From: Caballeronia sp.
Lineage (GTDB): Bacteria > Pseudomonadota > Gammaproteobacteria > Burkholderiales > Burkholderiaceae
DNA: 33,188 nucleotides
Assembly: GCF_028292365.1 (NCBI RefSeq)
Contig: NZ_JAQGMM010000567.1
Location: 1 to 33,188, forward strand
Reading direction: 5' to 3'
The notes under the pieces are model-generated. The model ran no database searches, was not told where the DNA came from, and was given only the letters and a program-made list of their open reading frames with translations. A program made the position numbers and the translations under genes. Each line of letters starts with the position of its first letter. The first letter of the stretch is position 1. This document shows positions 23,730-32,152 of the stretch, one piece after another.

Positions 23730-24746
23730 ATGAAATCCTTTCAACTCACGCGCGTCGACAATGTCCGACGCGCCACCGAGCTGGCGAGCACCCAGCCCGA
23801 TGGCATCTCGCAGGCAAGCCCCACGCGTTTTCTGGCGGGCGGGACCACGCTGCTCGATCTGATGAAACTGGACGTTGAACAACCGGAACAAGTGATCGAC
23901 ATCCATCGGCTGCCGCTCGCGCAAGTGGTGGCGACCGAAGACGGCGGCGTGTTGATTGGCGCAACCGTGCGCAATGCCGACCTCGCCAATCATCCCTTGA
24001 TCAAGGCGCGTTACGCGGTGCTTTCGCAAGCCTTGCTGTCGGGGGCATCAGCGCAATTGCGCAACATGGCGACGACCGGTGGAAATCTCATGCAGCGCAC
24101 ACGCTGCGTGTATTTCCGCGATGTCACCTCGCCATGCAACAAGCGTTCGCCCGGCTCGGGATGTCCAGCCATCGGCGGTTATAACCGCAACCTCGCCGTG
24201 CTGGGGACAAGCGATCAATGCATCGCGACCAACCCTTCGGACATGAACGTGGCGCTGTCTGCCCTGGACGCGACGATCCACGTTGAGAGCTCGCGGGGTA
24301 AACGCAGTATTGCGATTGACGATTTCTTCTTGCTGCCCGGGGATACGCCACACAGAGAAAACGTGCTGGCATCCGGCGAACTGATTACCCATGTGACGCT
24401 GCCACGTCCAACGCCCGGCAACCGCTCGGTTTACCTCAAGCTACGTGACCGGGCGTCGTACGAGTTCGCGCTGGCGTCGGCTGCTGTCGTCGCGACTGTA
24501 TCGGCTGGCAGGATTGAATACATCCGTGTAGCGCTCGGCGGCGTTGGCGTTAAACCGTGGCGTTCGCGTGAGGCTGAAGCGATATTGCTCGGCCAGGCTC
24601 CGGGCGCCGCGGTGTTCCGGACGGCCGCCGAGGCGGCCGTGCAATCGGCCAGGCCGCAAAGCATGAATGGCTTCAAGATCGAATTGGCGAAGCGCTGCAT
24701 CGAGCACACCCTTGAACTCAGCACTCAAGCTACCCAGGCTGCCTGA
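23730..24746 (+). CDS. paoB: PaoB-type FAD/[4Fe-4S] subunit
   Basis: 338 residues. The ATG at 23730 follows AAGGGG. FAD-binding signature FLAGGTTLLDLMKL near the start and SGASAQLRNMATTGGNLMQRTRC. The insertion RTRCVYFRDVTSPCNKRSPGSGC and then DQC supplies four cysteines for the extra [4Fe-4S] cluster that PaoB has and most xanthine dehydrogenase medium subunits lack. PSDMNVALSALDA and RDRASYEFALAS complete the family pattern. It accepts electrons from the [2Fe-2S] centres. No signal peptide; it is expected to be carried out with PaoA through Tat. It lies between the PaoA-type and PaoC-type genes. Confidence 0.9.
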   Translation: MKSFQLTRVDNVRRATELASTQPDGISQASPTRFLAGGTTLLDLMKLDVEQPEQVIDIHRLPLAQVVATEDGGVLIGATVRNADLANHPLIKARYAVLSQALLSGASAQLRNMATTGGNLMQRTRCVYFRDVTSPCNKRSPGSGCPAIGGYNRNLAVLGTSDQCIATNPSDMNVALSALDATIHVESSRGKRSIAIDDFFLLPGDTPHRENVLASGELITHVTLPRPTPGNRSVYLKLRDRASYEFALASAAVVATVSAGRIEYIRVALGGVGVKPWRSREAEAILLGQAPGAAVFRTAAEAAVQSARPQSMNGFKIELAKRCIEHTLELSTQATQAA

Positions 24747-24774
24747 CGCGGCGTCACAAAAACGAGAGAAAAAA

Positions 24775-27015
24775 ATGCAATCGGAAGGTCACGACACTCG
24801 TCCGTTGATCGGCGGAGATTTTGTCCGGATCGACGGACCACTGAAAGTCAGCGGCACGGCGACTTACACCGCCGACGTCAACCCCAGCGGCATGCTCTAC
24901 GCCGTGCCGCTTTGCGCGACGATCGCAAGCGGACGTATCACGCAGTTGGACAGCACTGCCGCCTCACGGATGCCCGGGGTCAGGGCGGTGTTCACCCGCG
25001 AGAACATCGGCAAGTTTTATCGCGCCGGTTTCGGACTGGACGCAAGAATTGACGAGAAGCGTCCGCCCTTATCGGACGATGTCATCTACTACTATGGGCA
25101 ATATATTGGCGTGGTTGTCGCGGATACCTTCGAGCAGGCGACAGCGGCCGCCTCGGCGGTAAAAGTGGCATACACGAACAAAACCCCGGACGTGCGCACC
25201 GCAATGTCCGCCGAGAGCTCGCCCGCAGCCGACACTCAGCGAGGCAATGTTGACACCGCGTTCGCCGCGGCTCCGGAGGCATTGAAGCTCGATCAGACAT
25301 ACATGACTCCGGTCGAGACACATAACCCGATCGAACTGCACGCAACGGTCGTGCTATTCGATGGCCAGAACTATACGTTCTACGAAACGACCCAGTCGAT
25401 AGTCAACCAGCGAAGGGTGATGGCACAAATGCTCGGCGTGCCGGAGGAGCGGGTTCGCGTCATCATGAAATATCTGGGTTCGGGGTTTGGCGGCAAGCTC
25501 TTTCCCTGGTCTCATTCGTTACTCGCTGCCGCCGCCGCCCGCAATCTTCGACGACCCGTCAAGCTGGTGGTTAGCCGCGCGATGATGTTCCATAACGTGG
25601 GTCATCGGACCAGCACGCAGCAACGCATGCGCTTGTCCGCGACGAACGATGGGCGTCTTACTTCGCTGCAGCAGGACTACGTGTATCAGAATTCGCGTGC
25701 GGAAAACCGCAAGGAGAACTGCGGTGAGGCAACCGGGTATTTGTACAGCACACCGAACCTTCGTGTGACAGCCGCCTATGCACGCCGCGACATCGCACCG
25801 AGCACGTCGATGCGAGGGCCGGGCGCCGTGCCGGGACTGTTCGCGGTGGAGTCCTCCATGGACGAGCTTGCCATCAAGCTCAATATCGACCCGGTAACGT
25901 TGCGGCTAGCTAACGAGCCATCTATCGACGAAAGCCTCAACGTGCCGTTTTCATCCCGCCATCTCAAGGAATGCCTGACCCTTGGCGCGGATCGTTTCGG
26001 CTGGTCGCGCCGCACGCCGCAGGTCGGTTCCATGCGCCGCGACGGCTTGATCGTGGGATGGGGCGTGGCAGTCGGATCGTGGGCCGCGAGGCGATTGCCG
26101 GCTGAGGTCTCCGTGGAGTTGCTCACCGACGGCACGGTGCGCGTCTCTACCGCAACCCAGGATATCGGAACAGGGACCTACACCGTGCTTGCGCAGATGG
26201 TGTCGAATCTCACGGGCATTGCGCTGGAAAAGATATCGGTGGTGATCGGCGACACGCGTTTGCCGCCTGGTCCCTTGTCGGGCGGTTCGATGGTAACGGC
26301 ATCGCTTGTCCCGGCTACAACGCAAGCCACGCAAGCGGCGATACAACAAATGCTGAGCACAGCATCTCAAGCCGATCATTCGCCATTCGCGGGGCAGTCG
26401 GCGCAGACGCTGGCGTTCGACAACGGCATGGTCTATCGCAAAGGAACGTCGGCGGGCGCGGGTGTTCCCTTCGAACGCATTCTCGCTGTGGCACAAGTCA
26501 ACGCGGTGATGGGGCGGGGCCAGTCAGGGGCGAGCCAGGACGACGCCGATGCCGCGAAGGTATCGATCCATTCGTACTGCGCGCATTTTGTCGAAGTGAC
26601 CTGGCAGCCGAAGACGGCACGGTTGCGAGTCAGCCGCGTGGTGAGCGTCATAGACGGCGGCAAGGTGATCAATGCCCGCACGGGCCGCAATCAGATCGAG
26701 GGTGCCGTCGTGATGGGCGTTGGCATGGCTTTGTTCGAGGAGACGCTCTACGACCCACGCTCGGGCGCGCCGATCAATCGTAATCTGGCAGACTATGTGA
26801 TGACGACGCATGCTGATTCCCCGGCTATCGATGTGGTGTTTCTCGATCATCCCGACTTCGCGCTCAATGCGCTTGGGGCACGTGGGATCGGCGAGATCGG
26901 GTTGGCCGGGCTTGCACCGGCGATCACGAGCGCTGTTTATCATGCGACGGGCGTTCGCGTCCGCAATCTTCCGGTGCGGATAGAAGATCTTCTGGTATCG
27001 ACCGTGACGGCGTGA
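24775..27015 (+). CDS. paoC: PaoC-type molybdopterin (catalytic) subunit
   Basis: 746 residues, close to the usual PaoC size. The ATG at 24775 is preceded by a purine-rich GAGAGAA. It binds the molybdenum cofactor and oxidises aldehydes to acids. Landmarks: KVSGTATYTADV at the N-terminus, the GSGFGGKLFPWSH cofactor loop, TSMRGPGAVPG, QDIGTGTYTVLAQM, and the base glutamate E707 in GARGIGEIGLAG, the conserved general base of the xanthine oxidase family. It ends just before a 20-bp-stem hairpin. No XdhC/PaoD-type maturation chaperone is seen next to the operon, so maturation would depend on one encoded elsewhere. Confidence 0.9.
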   Translation: MQSEGHDTRPLIGGDFVRIDGPLKVSGTATYTADVNPSGMLYAVPLCATIASGRITQLDSTAASRMPGVRAVFTRENIGKFYRAGFGLDARIDEKRPPLSDDVIYYYGQYIGVVVADTFEQATAAASAVKVAYTNKTPDVRTAMSAESSPAADTQRGNVDTAFAAAPEALKLDQTYMTPVETHNPIELHATVVLFDGQNYTFYETTQSIVNQRRVMAQMLGVPEERVRVIMKYLGSGFGGKLFPWSHSLLAAAAARNLRRPVKLVVSRAMMFHNVGHRTSTQQRMRLSATNDGRLTSLQQDYVYQNSRAENRKENCGEATGYLYSTPNLRVTAAYARRDIAPSTSMRGPGAVPGLFAVESSMDELAIKLNIDPVTLRLANEPSIDESLNVPFSSRHLKECLTLGADRFGWSRRTPQVGSMRRDGLIVGWGVAVGSWAARRLPAEVSVELLTDGTVRVSTATQDIGTGTYTVLAQMVSNLTGIALEKISVVIGDTRLPPGPLSGGSMVTASLVPATTQATQAAIQQMLSTASQADHSPFAGQSAQTLAFDNGMVYRKGTSAGAGVPFERILAVAQVNAVMGRGQSGASQDDADAAKVSIHSYCAHFVEVTWQPKTARLRVSRVVSVIDGGKVINARTGRNQIEGAVVMGVGMALFEETLYDPRSGAPINRNLADYVMTTHADSPAIDVVFLDHPDFALNALGARGIGEIGLAGLAPAITSAVYHATGVRVRNLPVRIEDLLVSTVTA

Positions 27016-27024
27016 GTTGCACGC

Positions 27025-27072
27025 GCGCGTTAAGTCGCCGGTGCCGGTTTCAGCACCGGCGACTTAACGCGC
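27025..27072. terminator. 20-bp-stem bidirectional terminator
   Basis: GCGCGTTAAGTCGCCGGTGC (27025-27044) is exactly complementary to 27053-27072, with an 8-nt loop CGGTTTCA. It lies between the paoC stop and the convergent LysR gene, and the LysR stop codon (27064-27066) is inside the right arm. This is a strong symmetric barrier serving both directions, although the T-tract is weak. Confidence 0.75.
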
Positions 27073-27975
27073 ACTCGGTGCTTGACCACCTGAACTGAAG
27101 TCGCAGCAACGCCGTGCGACATCGGCAACCATGTACCCCAGCGCGGAATGTGACTGCGTCAGAAAAATTGCGTCGTAGCGAACCAGCGGCGCCGGCGGGT
27201 CGGTCATCACGATTTGCATCAGCCTGTTTTCAATTTGCTGCCTGAAAAGATCGACCGGCAGCAAACTCACGCCCACCCCGGCCGCCACGAGTCCGCCTAC
27301 TACGACTGCATTGTTGCCACCACAAATTCGCTCGGGATTGACCCCCGCGCTCTCGAAGCCCCTTGAACTCAAGATCGTAATGATGGATACGGGAGCCTGC
27401 TCGATGACAGGCACGGTGCCCAGTTCACGCAGCGGTACCGTGCGCTTGTTGTCGAACTCACCCGGCCGGCAAAACCAGGCGAAGCGAGCGCTGCCAAGCG
27501 CCACTCGCGTGACCGATGCGGGCAACTCCGGTTCGGGCAGGACCGCGAGGTCGAGGCGGCCGTCGATCACTTGTTCCCGCAGCGGCCCGGACATGTCCAC
27601 CTGGGGTTGCAGGATGAGATTCGGAAACATCTCGCGCATCTGCTGCAGGAACGCTGGGAACCAGGTCAACGCCACCAGCTCCGTCAGGCCGATATGGAGC
27701 ACGCGGGTCATATGCCGGTCCGCGTCCCGGTAGGCTTCCAGTCGCCCAATGCTTTCCAGCAGACCCTCGCACAGTTCGAGCATCTCGTGCCCCTTCGCTG
27801 ACAACCTGGCTTTCTTGCCGCCCCCTTCGAACAAAGGTGCAGCGGACTTAGCTTCGAGATCCTGCAAGCGCTTCGTTGCGGCCGACTGCGTGATATGAAG
27901 CTTGTCGGCTGCACGTTGAACGGTACCGAGTTTTGCTACCCAGTAGAAGGTCTCGATCTGCTTGACGGTCAGCAT
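27064..27975 (-). CDS. LysR-family transcriptional regulator (second of a tandem pair)
   Basis: 303 residues. The ATG at 27975 lies only 2 nt after the stop of the upstream LysR gene, so the two are translationally linked. The N-terminal helix-turn-helix is clear: LTVKQIETFYWVAKLGTVQRAADKL, then ITQSAATKRLQDLEA. The effector domain (about 90-290) shows typical LRxGLTELVALTWFPAFL and DLAVLPEPELPA. It probably controls the adjacent transporter/aldolase genes or paoABC; which is not decided by the sequence. Confidence 0.9.
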   Translation of the reverse strand: MLTVKQIETFYWVAKLGTVQRAADKLHITQSAATKRLQDLEAKSAAPLFEGGGKKARLSAKGHEMLELCEGLLESIGRLEAYRDADRHMTRVLHIGLTELVALTWFPAFLQQMREMFPNLILQPQVDMSGPLREQVIDGRLDLAVLPEPELPASVTRVALGSARFAWFCRPGEFDNKRTVPLRELGTVPVIEQAPVSIITILSSRGFESAGVNPERICGGNNAVVVGGLVAAGVGVSLLPVDLFRQQIENRLMQIVMTDPPAPLVRYDAIFLTQSHSALGYMVADVARRCCDFSSGGQAPSAR

Positions 27976-27977
27976 GG

Positions 27978-28925
27978 TTATCCGGCCTCGTTGACGAGCG
28001 GTTCGCGGGCGCTGACGTCCTGATAGCGCGTCTTGTAGTTGCAGGTCGCGCGTGCGAGCGCAATGACCTTGCGGTGGAACGGTGTCAACGCGTCTTGCCG
28101 CGCGACGGCAACATAACGCACCGGTGGCATCACGGGCCCCACACGGACTTCGCGCAACATTCCCAGCGTCACGAGTTCGTCGGAAATGGCGTTCGGCAGA
28201 CAGGCGATACCCAGCCCGGCGCTCGCCATGCCACCCAGCGCCGCGAAGTTGTTGCAGGTCAGGATGCTGCGCGGCTGCACGCCATTGCGCTCGAGCCATT
28301 TGCTCATGACATGTCCTGCCGCCGAGTCGCCGGCCTGGGACAGCAAGGTCAACTGACCAAGCTCCGATACAGCGAGCCGGCGCCGTTTCAGGCTGAACGT
28401 GGGGCTGCAGAACCAGCCGTTACGCACGTTGGCGAGCGGGAATCTCAACATGTCCGCCCAGCGGGGCGTGTCGGGCACGATGGCCAGATCCAGCTGCGCC
28501 AGCCTGAGCTTTTCGTAGAGATCCGCGGCAACACCGCCCACCTCCAGTTCGACCTTCACCAGCGGATAGGCAGAACGCAGTGCTTCGATGAAGGCAGGCA
28601 GCCAGGTGAGCGCCGCGAGTTCGGTCACGCCCAGCCTCAACGACCGCCGCAATATTTTCTCGCTCGCATACTGACTCAACAGGACGTCGCGTTGCTGAAG
28701 AATCGAGCGCGCTTGCGAAAGGACTTCCAGGCCGTCGACGGTCAGCCGTGCCGATCGCGAACCGCGATCGAATAGCGGTCTCGGGAAGTGAGCCTCCAGT
28801 TCACGAACATGGCGCGACACGCCAGATTGAACGCTGCCCAGCTTGCGCCCGGCTGCCTCGAACGAGCCCATGTCCGCGATGGCGACCAGTGCTTCGAGTT
28901 GCGGGAAAGTGATCTGGTGCGCCAT
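27978..28925 (-). CDS. LysR-family transcriptional regulator (first of a tandem pair)
   Basis: 315 residues. Helix-turn-helix: ITFPQLEALVAIADMGSFEAAGRKL and then SVQSGVSRHVRELEA. The effector domain includes LGVTELAALTWLPAFIEALR and DLAIVPDTPRW, strongly similar in layout to the downstream LysR protein (LHIGLTELVALTWFPAFL there). This suggests the two arose by tandem duplication. It is divergent from the amino acid ABC transporter genes across a 169-bp gap containing a 12-bp palindrome, the classical arrangement for a LysR protein and its target. Confidence 0.9.
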   Translation of the reverse strand: MAHQITFPQLEALVAIADMGSFEAAGRKLGSVQSGVSRHVRELEAHFPRPLFDRGSRSARLTVDGLEVLSQARSILQQRDVLLSQYASEKILRRSLRLGVTELAALTWLPAFIEALRSAYPLVKVELEVGGVAADLYEKLRLAQLDLAIVPDTPRWADMLRFPLANVRNGWFCSPTFSLKRRRLAVSELGQLTLLSQAGDSAAGHVMSKWLERNGVQPRSILTCNNFAALGGMASAGLGIACLPNAISDELVTLGMLREVRVGPVMPPVRYVAVARQDALTPFHRKVIALARATCNYKTRYQDVSAREPLVNEAG

Positions 28926-28958
28926 GCAGCCTCTCTCGGATCAATCTAGTTTTGGAAT

Positions 28959-28970
28959 GGATAATTATCC
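28959..28970. promoter_or_regulatory. 12-bp perfect palindrome, candidate LysR site
   Basis: GGATAATTATCC is its own reverse complement and lies in the 169-bp gap between the divergent LysR and ABC transporter genes, in an AT-rich pocket. The dyad and position fit a LysR operator (T-N11-A-like spacing can be drawn around it). Which of the two LysR proteins would bind is unknown. Confidence 0.45.
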
Positions 28971-29094
28971 GCAAATATCTCTTTATTTGGGTTTTTTTTA
29001 CACCAAGAATACGACCTCCAAGTCCCCCGCAATGCAGATCGAGCCCATTGGCAGCTCGAGTTTGCGTTTTGAAGCCCCGTCTACGGAGAAACGC

Positions 29095-29919
29095 ATGAAA
29101 TCGTCTAACAAACTAACCGCAGCAGTGCTCGGGCTGACCCTGGCCTTGCTGGCCGGTACTGCACGGGCCGACCAGCTCGCGGACATCAAGGCACGCGGAA
29201 CGCTGGTGTGCGGGGTATTGGCCAACTTCGAGCCATTCGGCTTCCAGGATTCGTCGTCGCGAGAAATAGTCGGGTACGACGTTGACTACTGCAAGGGCGT
29301 GGCGAAGGCGCTGGGCGTCAAGCCCGTGTTGCAGGTGGTGTCGATGGAAGCACGCATTCCCGAACTGCTGCAAGGCCGTGTCGACGTGCTCGCGGCGGTA
29401 CTTGGCTATTCTCCCGCACGGGCTGAGCAACTTACGTTCACGCATCAGTACTATGTCGCCAAGCAGGTCATTGCAGTGAAGACCAGCGGCCCGTTCAAAG
29501 CGCGGGACGATCTCGACGGCAAGCGCGTCAGTACGATCAAGGGCTCGAGCAACATCGCCATCATGGGACGGGTCATGCCGAGCGTGCAGCTCGTCAGTTA
29601 TGACGACTCTCCCTCCGCGTTCCTGGCCATGGTGCAAGGCAAGGTCAACGGGTTTGTTGTCTCGGAACCGATCATGCACCGCTTTGCCGCCAAACTCGGC
29701 CCGGACACCAACGTTGCAGCGCTGTCGCCGCCGGTGGGCCTCGAAAACTGGGGACTTGGCATCAAGAAGGGCGAACCGGCATTGCTTGCCGCGGTGAACA
29801 ACGCGCTGGACGGGATGGAAAAATCGGGCGAAGCCCAGCAGATTTTCGATACGTGGCTCGGCCCCAAAACGATTTACCAGATGCATCGCGATTTCAAGGT
29901 CGAGTCGATCAAGGGCTGA
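29095..29919 (+). CDS. polar amino acid ABC transporter substrate-binding protein
   Basis: 274 residues. The ATG at 29095 follows ACGGAGAAACGC. It begins with a Sec signal peptide (MKSSNKL, hydrophobic AAVLGLTLALLAG, cleavage after ARA before DQL). The mature protein has the family-3 binding-protein pattern: IKARGTLVCGVLANFEPFGFQD, GYDVDYCKGVAKALGVKP, PELLQGRVDVLAAVLGYSPARAEQLTFT, and LDGKRVSTIKGSS. It captures an amino acid in the periplasm. It is the first gene of a complete importer operon and divergent from two LysR genes. The ligand is suggested by the downstream aldolase-like gene to be a hydroxy or D-amino acid (inference). Confidence 0.9.
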   Translation: MKSSNKLTAAVLGLTLALLAGTARADQLADIKARGTLVCGVLANFEPFGFQDSSSREIVGYDVDYCKGVAKALGVKPVLQVVSMEARIPELLQGRVDVLAAVLGYSPARAEQLTFTHQYYVAKQVIAVKTSGPFKARDDLDGKRVSTIKGSSNIAIMGRVMPSVQLVSYDDSPSAFLAMVQGKVNGFVVSEPIMHRFAAKLGPDTNVAALSPPVGLENWGLGIKKGEPALLAAVNNALDGMEKSGEAQQIFDTWLGPKTIYQMHRDFKVESIKG

Positions 29920-29952
29920 CCTTCAAGTCTTTCCGTATGATAAGGATTGCTG

Positions 29953-30651
29953 ATGTTGCTACATCTCGACTTTGCAAGAATATTCGCGGCCCCAAATCTG
30001 CAACACCTCCTGTGGGGAGTGCAATACACCGCGTTGCTCACGCTTGCGAGCTGGGTGCTCGCGGTCGCGCTCGGCACGGTGATGGCGACGCTGCGCGCGA
30101 TGGGCAACCCGGTCATTGAGCGGCTCGTCGCCGGCTACGTTGCATACCACCAGAACGTGCCCATGCTCGCACAGTTGTTCCTCTGGTACTTCGGATTTCC
30201 CACGCTGTTGCCCGACAGCGCACAAGAATGGATCAATGCGAATGGGGGCGAATTTATTTTCGCCTCCCTGGCGATTGGCTTGTGCATGGCGGCGTACTAC
30301 TCCGAGGATATTAGAAGCGGCCTGCGGGCGGTATCGGCTGGCCAACACGAGGCAGCGCGTTCGCTCGGGTTGAGCTTCGCCAAGTCGATGCGATACGTGA
30401 TCCTGCCTCAGAGCTTTCGCATCGCCATGCCGCCGTTCATCAATCATACCGTCGTGCTCTTCAAGAACACCAGCCTGGCAATGGCAATTGGTGTTGCGGA
30501 GCTGACCTACACGGTGCGTGACATCGAGAACCAGACTTTTCGGACCTTTGAAATCTATCTCGTTGGAACGGTCATCTACCTGGCCATTTCATTGAGCCTG
30601 ATGGGTGTGGGGGCAGCGGTCGCGCGCCAAACCCGCATCCCGGCGAAATAA
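29953..30651 (+). CDS. amino acid ABC transporter permease 1
   Basis: 232 residues. The ATG at 29953 is preferred over TTG 29947 because TAAGGA ends 6 nt before it. It is a HisMQ/GlnP-type permease with several hydrophobic segments (TALLTLASWVLAVALGTVMA; FIFASLAIGLCMAAYYSEDI) and the EAA loop SGQHEAARSLGLSFAKSMRYVILPQ that contacts the ATPase. It lies 33 bp after the binding-protein gene and 3 bp before the second permease, so the two permeases probably form a heterodimer. Confidence 0.9.
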   Translation: MLLHLDFARIFAAPNLQHLLWGVQYTALLTLASWVLAVALGTVMATLRAMGNPVIERLVAGYVAYHQNVPMLAQLFLWYFGFPTLLPDSAQEWINANGGEFIFASLAIGLCMAAYYSEDIRSGLRAVSAGQHEAARSLGLSFAKSMRYVILPQSFRIAMPPFINHTVVLFKNTSLAMAIGVAELTYTVRDIENQTFRTFEIYLVGTVIYLAISLSLMGVGAAVARQTRIPAK

Positions 30652-30654
30652 AAC

Positions 30655-31392
30655 ATGCTCGACATACTCACGCACAACGCGCATTTCCTGCTGCTCGGGC
30701 AATATCCGAGTGGACCAATTGGTGGTCTGGCGCTCACGCTGATTCTCGCGCTGCTCGGTCTCGCTTTTGCCGTCCCGCTTAGCTTGCTGCTCGCTTTGTG
30801 CCGGGTGTCGCCCTACAGGGTGCTCAGCGTGCCCTCTACCGTGCTTGTTTATTTTGTGCGCGGTGTGCCGCTCGTGATGCTGGTGTTCTGGAGTTATTTC
30901 CTGGTGCCGGGGTTGATCGGCCATCTCGTCAGCGCGTTCACGACCCTCGTCGTCACACTGGTGATCTATCAGGCGGCTTACCTGAGCGAGATTGTCCGCG
31001 CGGGTATCGAGTCCTTGCCCAAAGGACAGACCGAATCCGCACGCTCGCTCGGAATGAGTTACGGGTCGACGATGCGTCACGTGATTTTGCCGCAGGCGCT
31101 GTACAACATGCTGCCGAGCATTCTCAGCCAATGCGTTTCGACGGTGAAAGACACGTCGATCGGTTATGTGATCAGTGTCCAGGAGCTGACGTTTTCGGCC
31201 CAGCAGATTAACGCCAGTCTTCTCACAAAGCCGTTTCAGGTCTTTCTGATTCTCGCGCTGGTGTACTTCGTGGTGTGTTACACGCTCACCCGATGCGTGC
31301 AGGGTGTTGAAACGCGTATTTCGCGCCGGCGCGCTTCGGGGAAGATGCCTAATGTCAGGAGTGTCGTCAATGATTCAGTTCTCCAAAGTTAA
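30655..31392 (+). CDS. amino acid ABC transporter permease 2
   Basis: 245 residues with the same HisMQ-type topology: hydrophobic [44 protein letters not shown], and the EAA loop [24 protein letters not shown]. The partner of permease 1. Its last 23 nt overlap the start of the ATPase gene (31370). Confidence 0.9.
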   Translation: MLDILTHNAHFLLLGQYPSGPIGGLALTLILALLGLAFAVPLSLLLALCRVSPYRVLSVPSTVLVYFVRGVPLVMLVFWSYFLVPGLIGHLVSAFTTLVVTLVIYQAAYLSEIVRAGIESLPKGQTESARSLGMSYGSTMRHVILPQALYNMLPSILSQCVSTVKDTSIGYVISVQELTFSAQQINASLLTKPFQVFLILALVYFVVCYTLTRCVQGVETRISRRRASGKMPNVRSVVNDSVLQS

Positions 31393-32095
31393 TAAATGGT
31401 ACGGCCCGTATCAGGCGCTTGTCGATGTGAGCGCCGAGGTGAAGCGAGGCGAGGTGGTAGTCGTGTGCGGCCCGTCGGGGTCGGGCAAGTCGACGCTGAT
31501 TCGTACTGTCAACCGCCTCGAGGCGATACAGTCAGGCGAGATCACGGTCGACGGTACCAGCGTCCATCAGGCTGCGATGAATCTGAACCGGTTTCGCAGC
31601 CGTGTCGGCTTCGTGTTTCAGCAGTTCAACTTGTTTCCGCATCTATCGGCGCTCGACAATGTATGTCTCGCGCCAATGAAAGCGGCTGGGAAAAACCGCA
31701 AGGATGCTAGACGGCAGGCATTGGCGCTGCTTGATCGCGTGGGACTGGCCAACAAGGCGGACTCATATCCACAGCAGTTGTCGGGAGGGCAGCAGCAACG
31801 CGTCGCAATTGCGCGCGCATTGGCGATGGAACCGCCAGTGATGCTGTTCGACGAACCGACGAGTGCGCTCGATCCGGAAATGGTGGGTGAAGTGCTCAAC
31901 GTGATGAAGTCACTGGCCAGAGACGGCATGACCATGATGTGCGTGACCCACGAGATGGGATTTGCGCGCGAGGTGAGCGACAGCGTCTGGTTCATGGACC
32001 GCGGTGCGATTCTTGAAGTCGCCGATCCGCAGACGTTTTTTCAGTCGCCCCAGCACCCTCGCGCGCAGGCATTCCTGTCTGACTTGCGCCACTAA
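31370..32095 (+). CDS. amino acid ABC transporter ATP-binding protein
   Basis: 241 residues. The ATG at 31370 is chosen over 31352 because AGGAG lies 8 nt upstream and the protein starts with the family-typical [12 protein letters not shown]. Walker [12 protein letters not shown]-loop [11 protein letters not shown], signature [15 protein letters not shown], Walker [15 protein letters not shown] and switch histidine in [11 protein letters not shown] are all present. It energises uptake through the two upstream permeases, with which it shares an overlap. Confidence 0.95.
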   Translation: MIQFSKVNKWYGPYQALVDVSAEVKRGEVVVVCGPSGSGKSTLIRTVNRLEAIQSGEITVDGTSVHQAAMNLNRFRSRVGFVFQQFNLFPHLSALDNVCLAPMKAAGKNRKDARRQALALLDRVGLANKADSYPQQLSGGQQQRVAIARALAMEPPVMLFDEPTSALDPEMVGEVLNVMKSLARDGMTMMCVTHEMGFAREVSDSVWFMDRGAILEVADPQTFFQSPQHPRAQAFLSDLRH

Positions 32096-32152
32096 CCCAC
32101 AGCCCTCGATGCGAAGCCGCTGTCCGAAACATTGCAACGTAACTACCACTCT

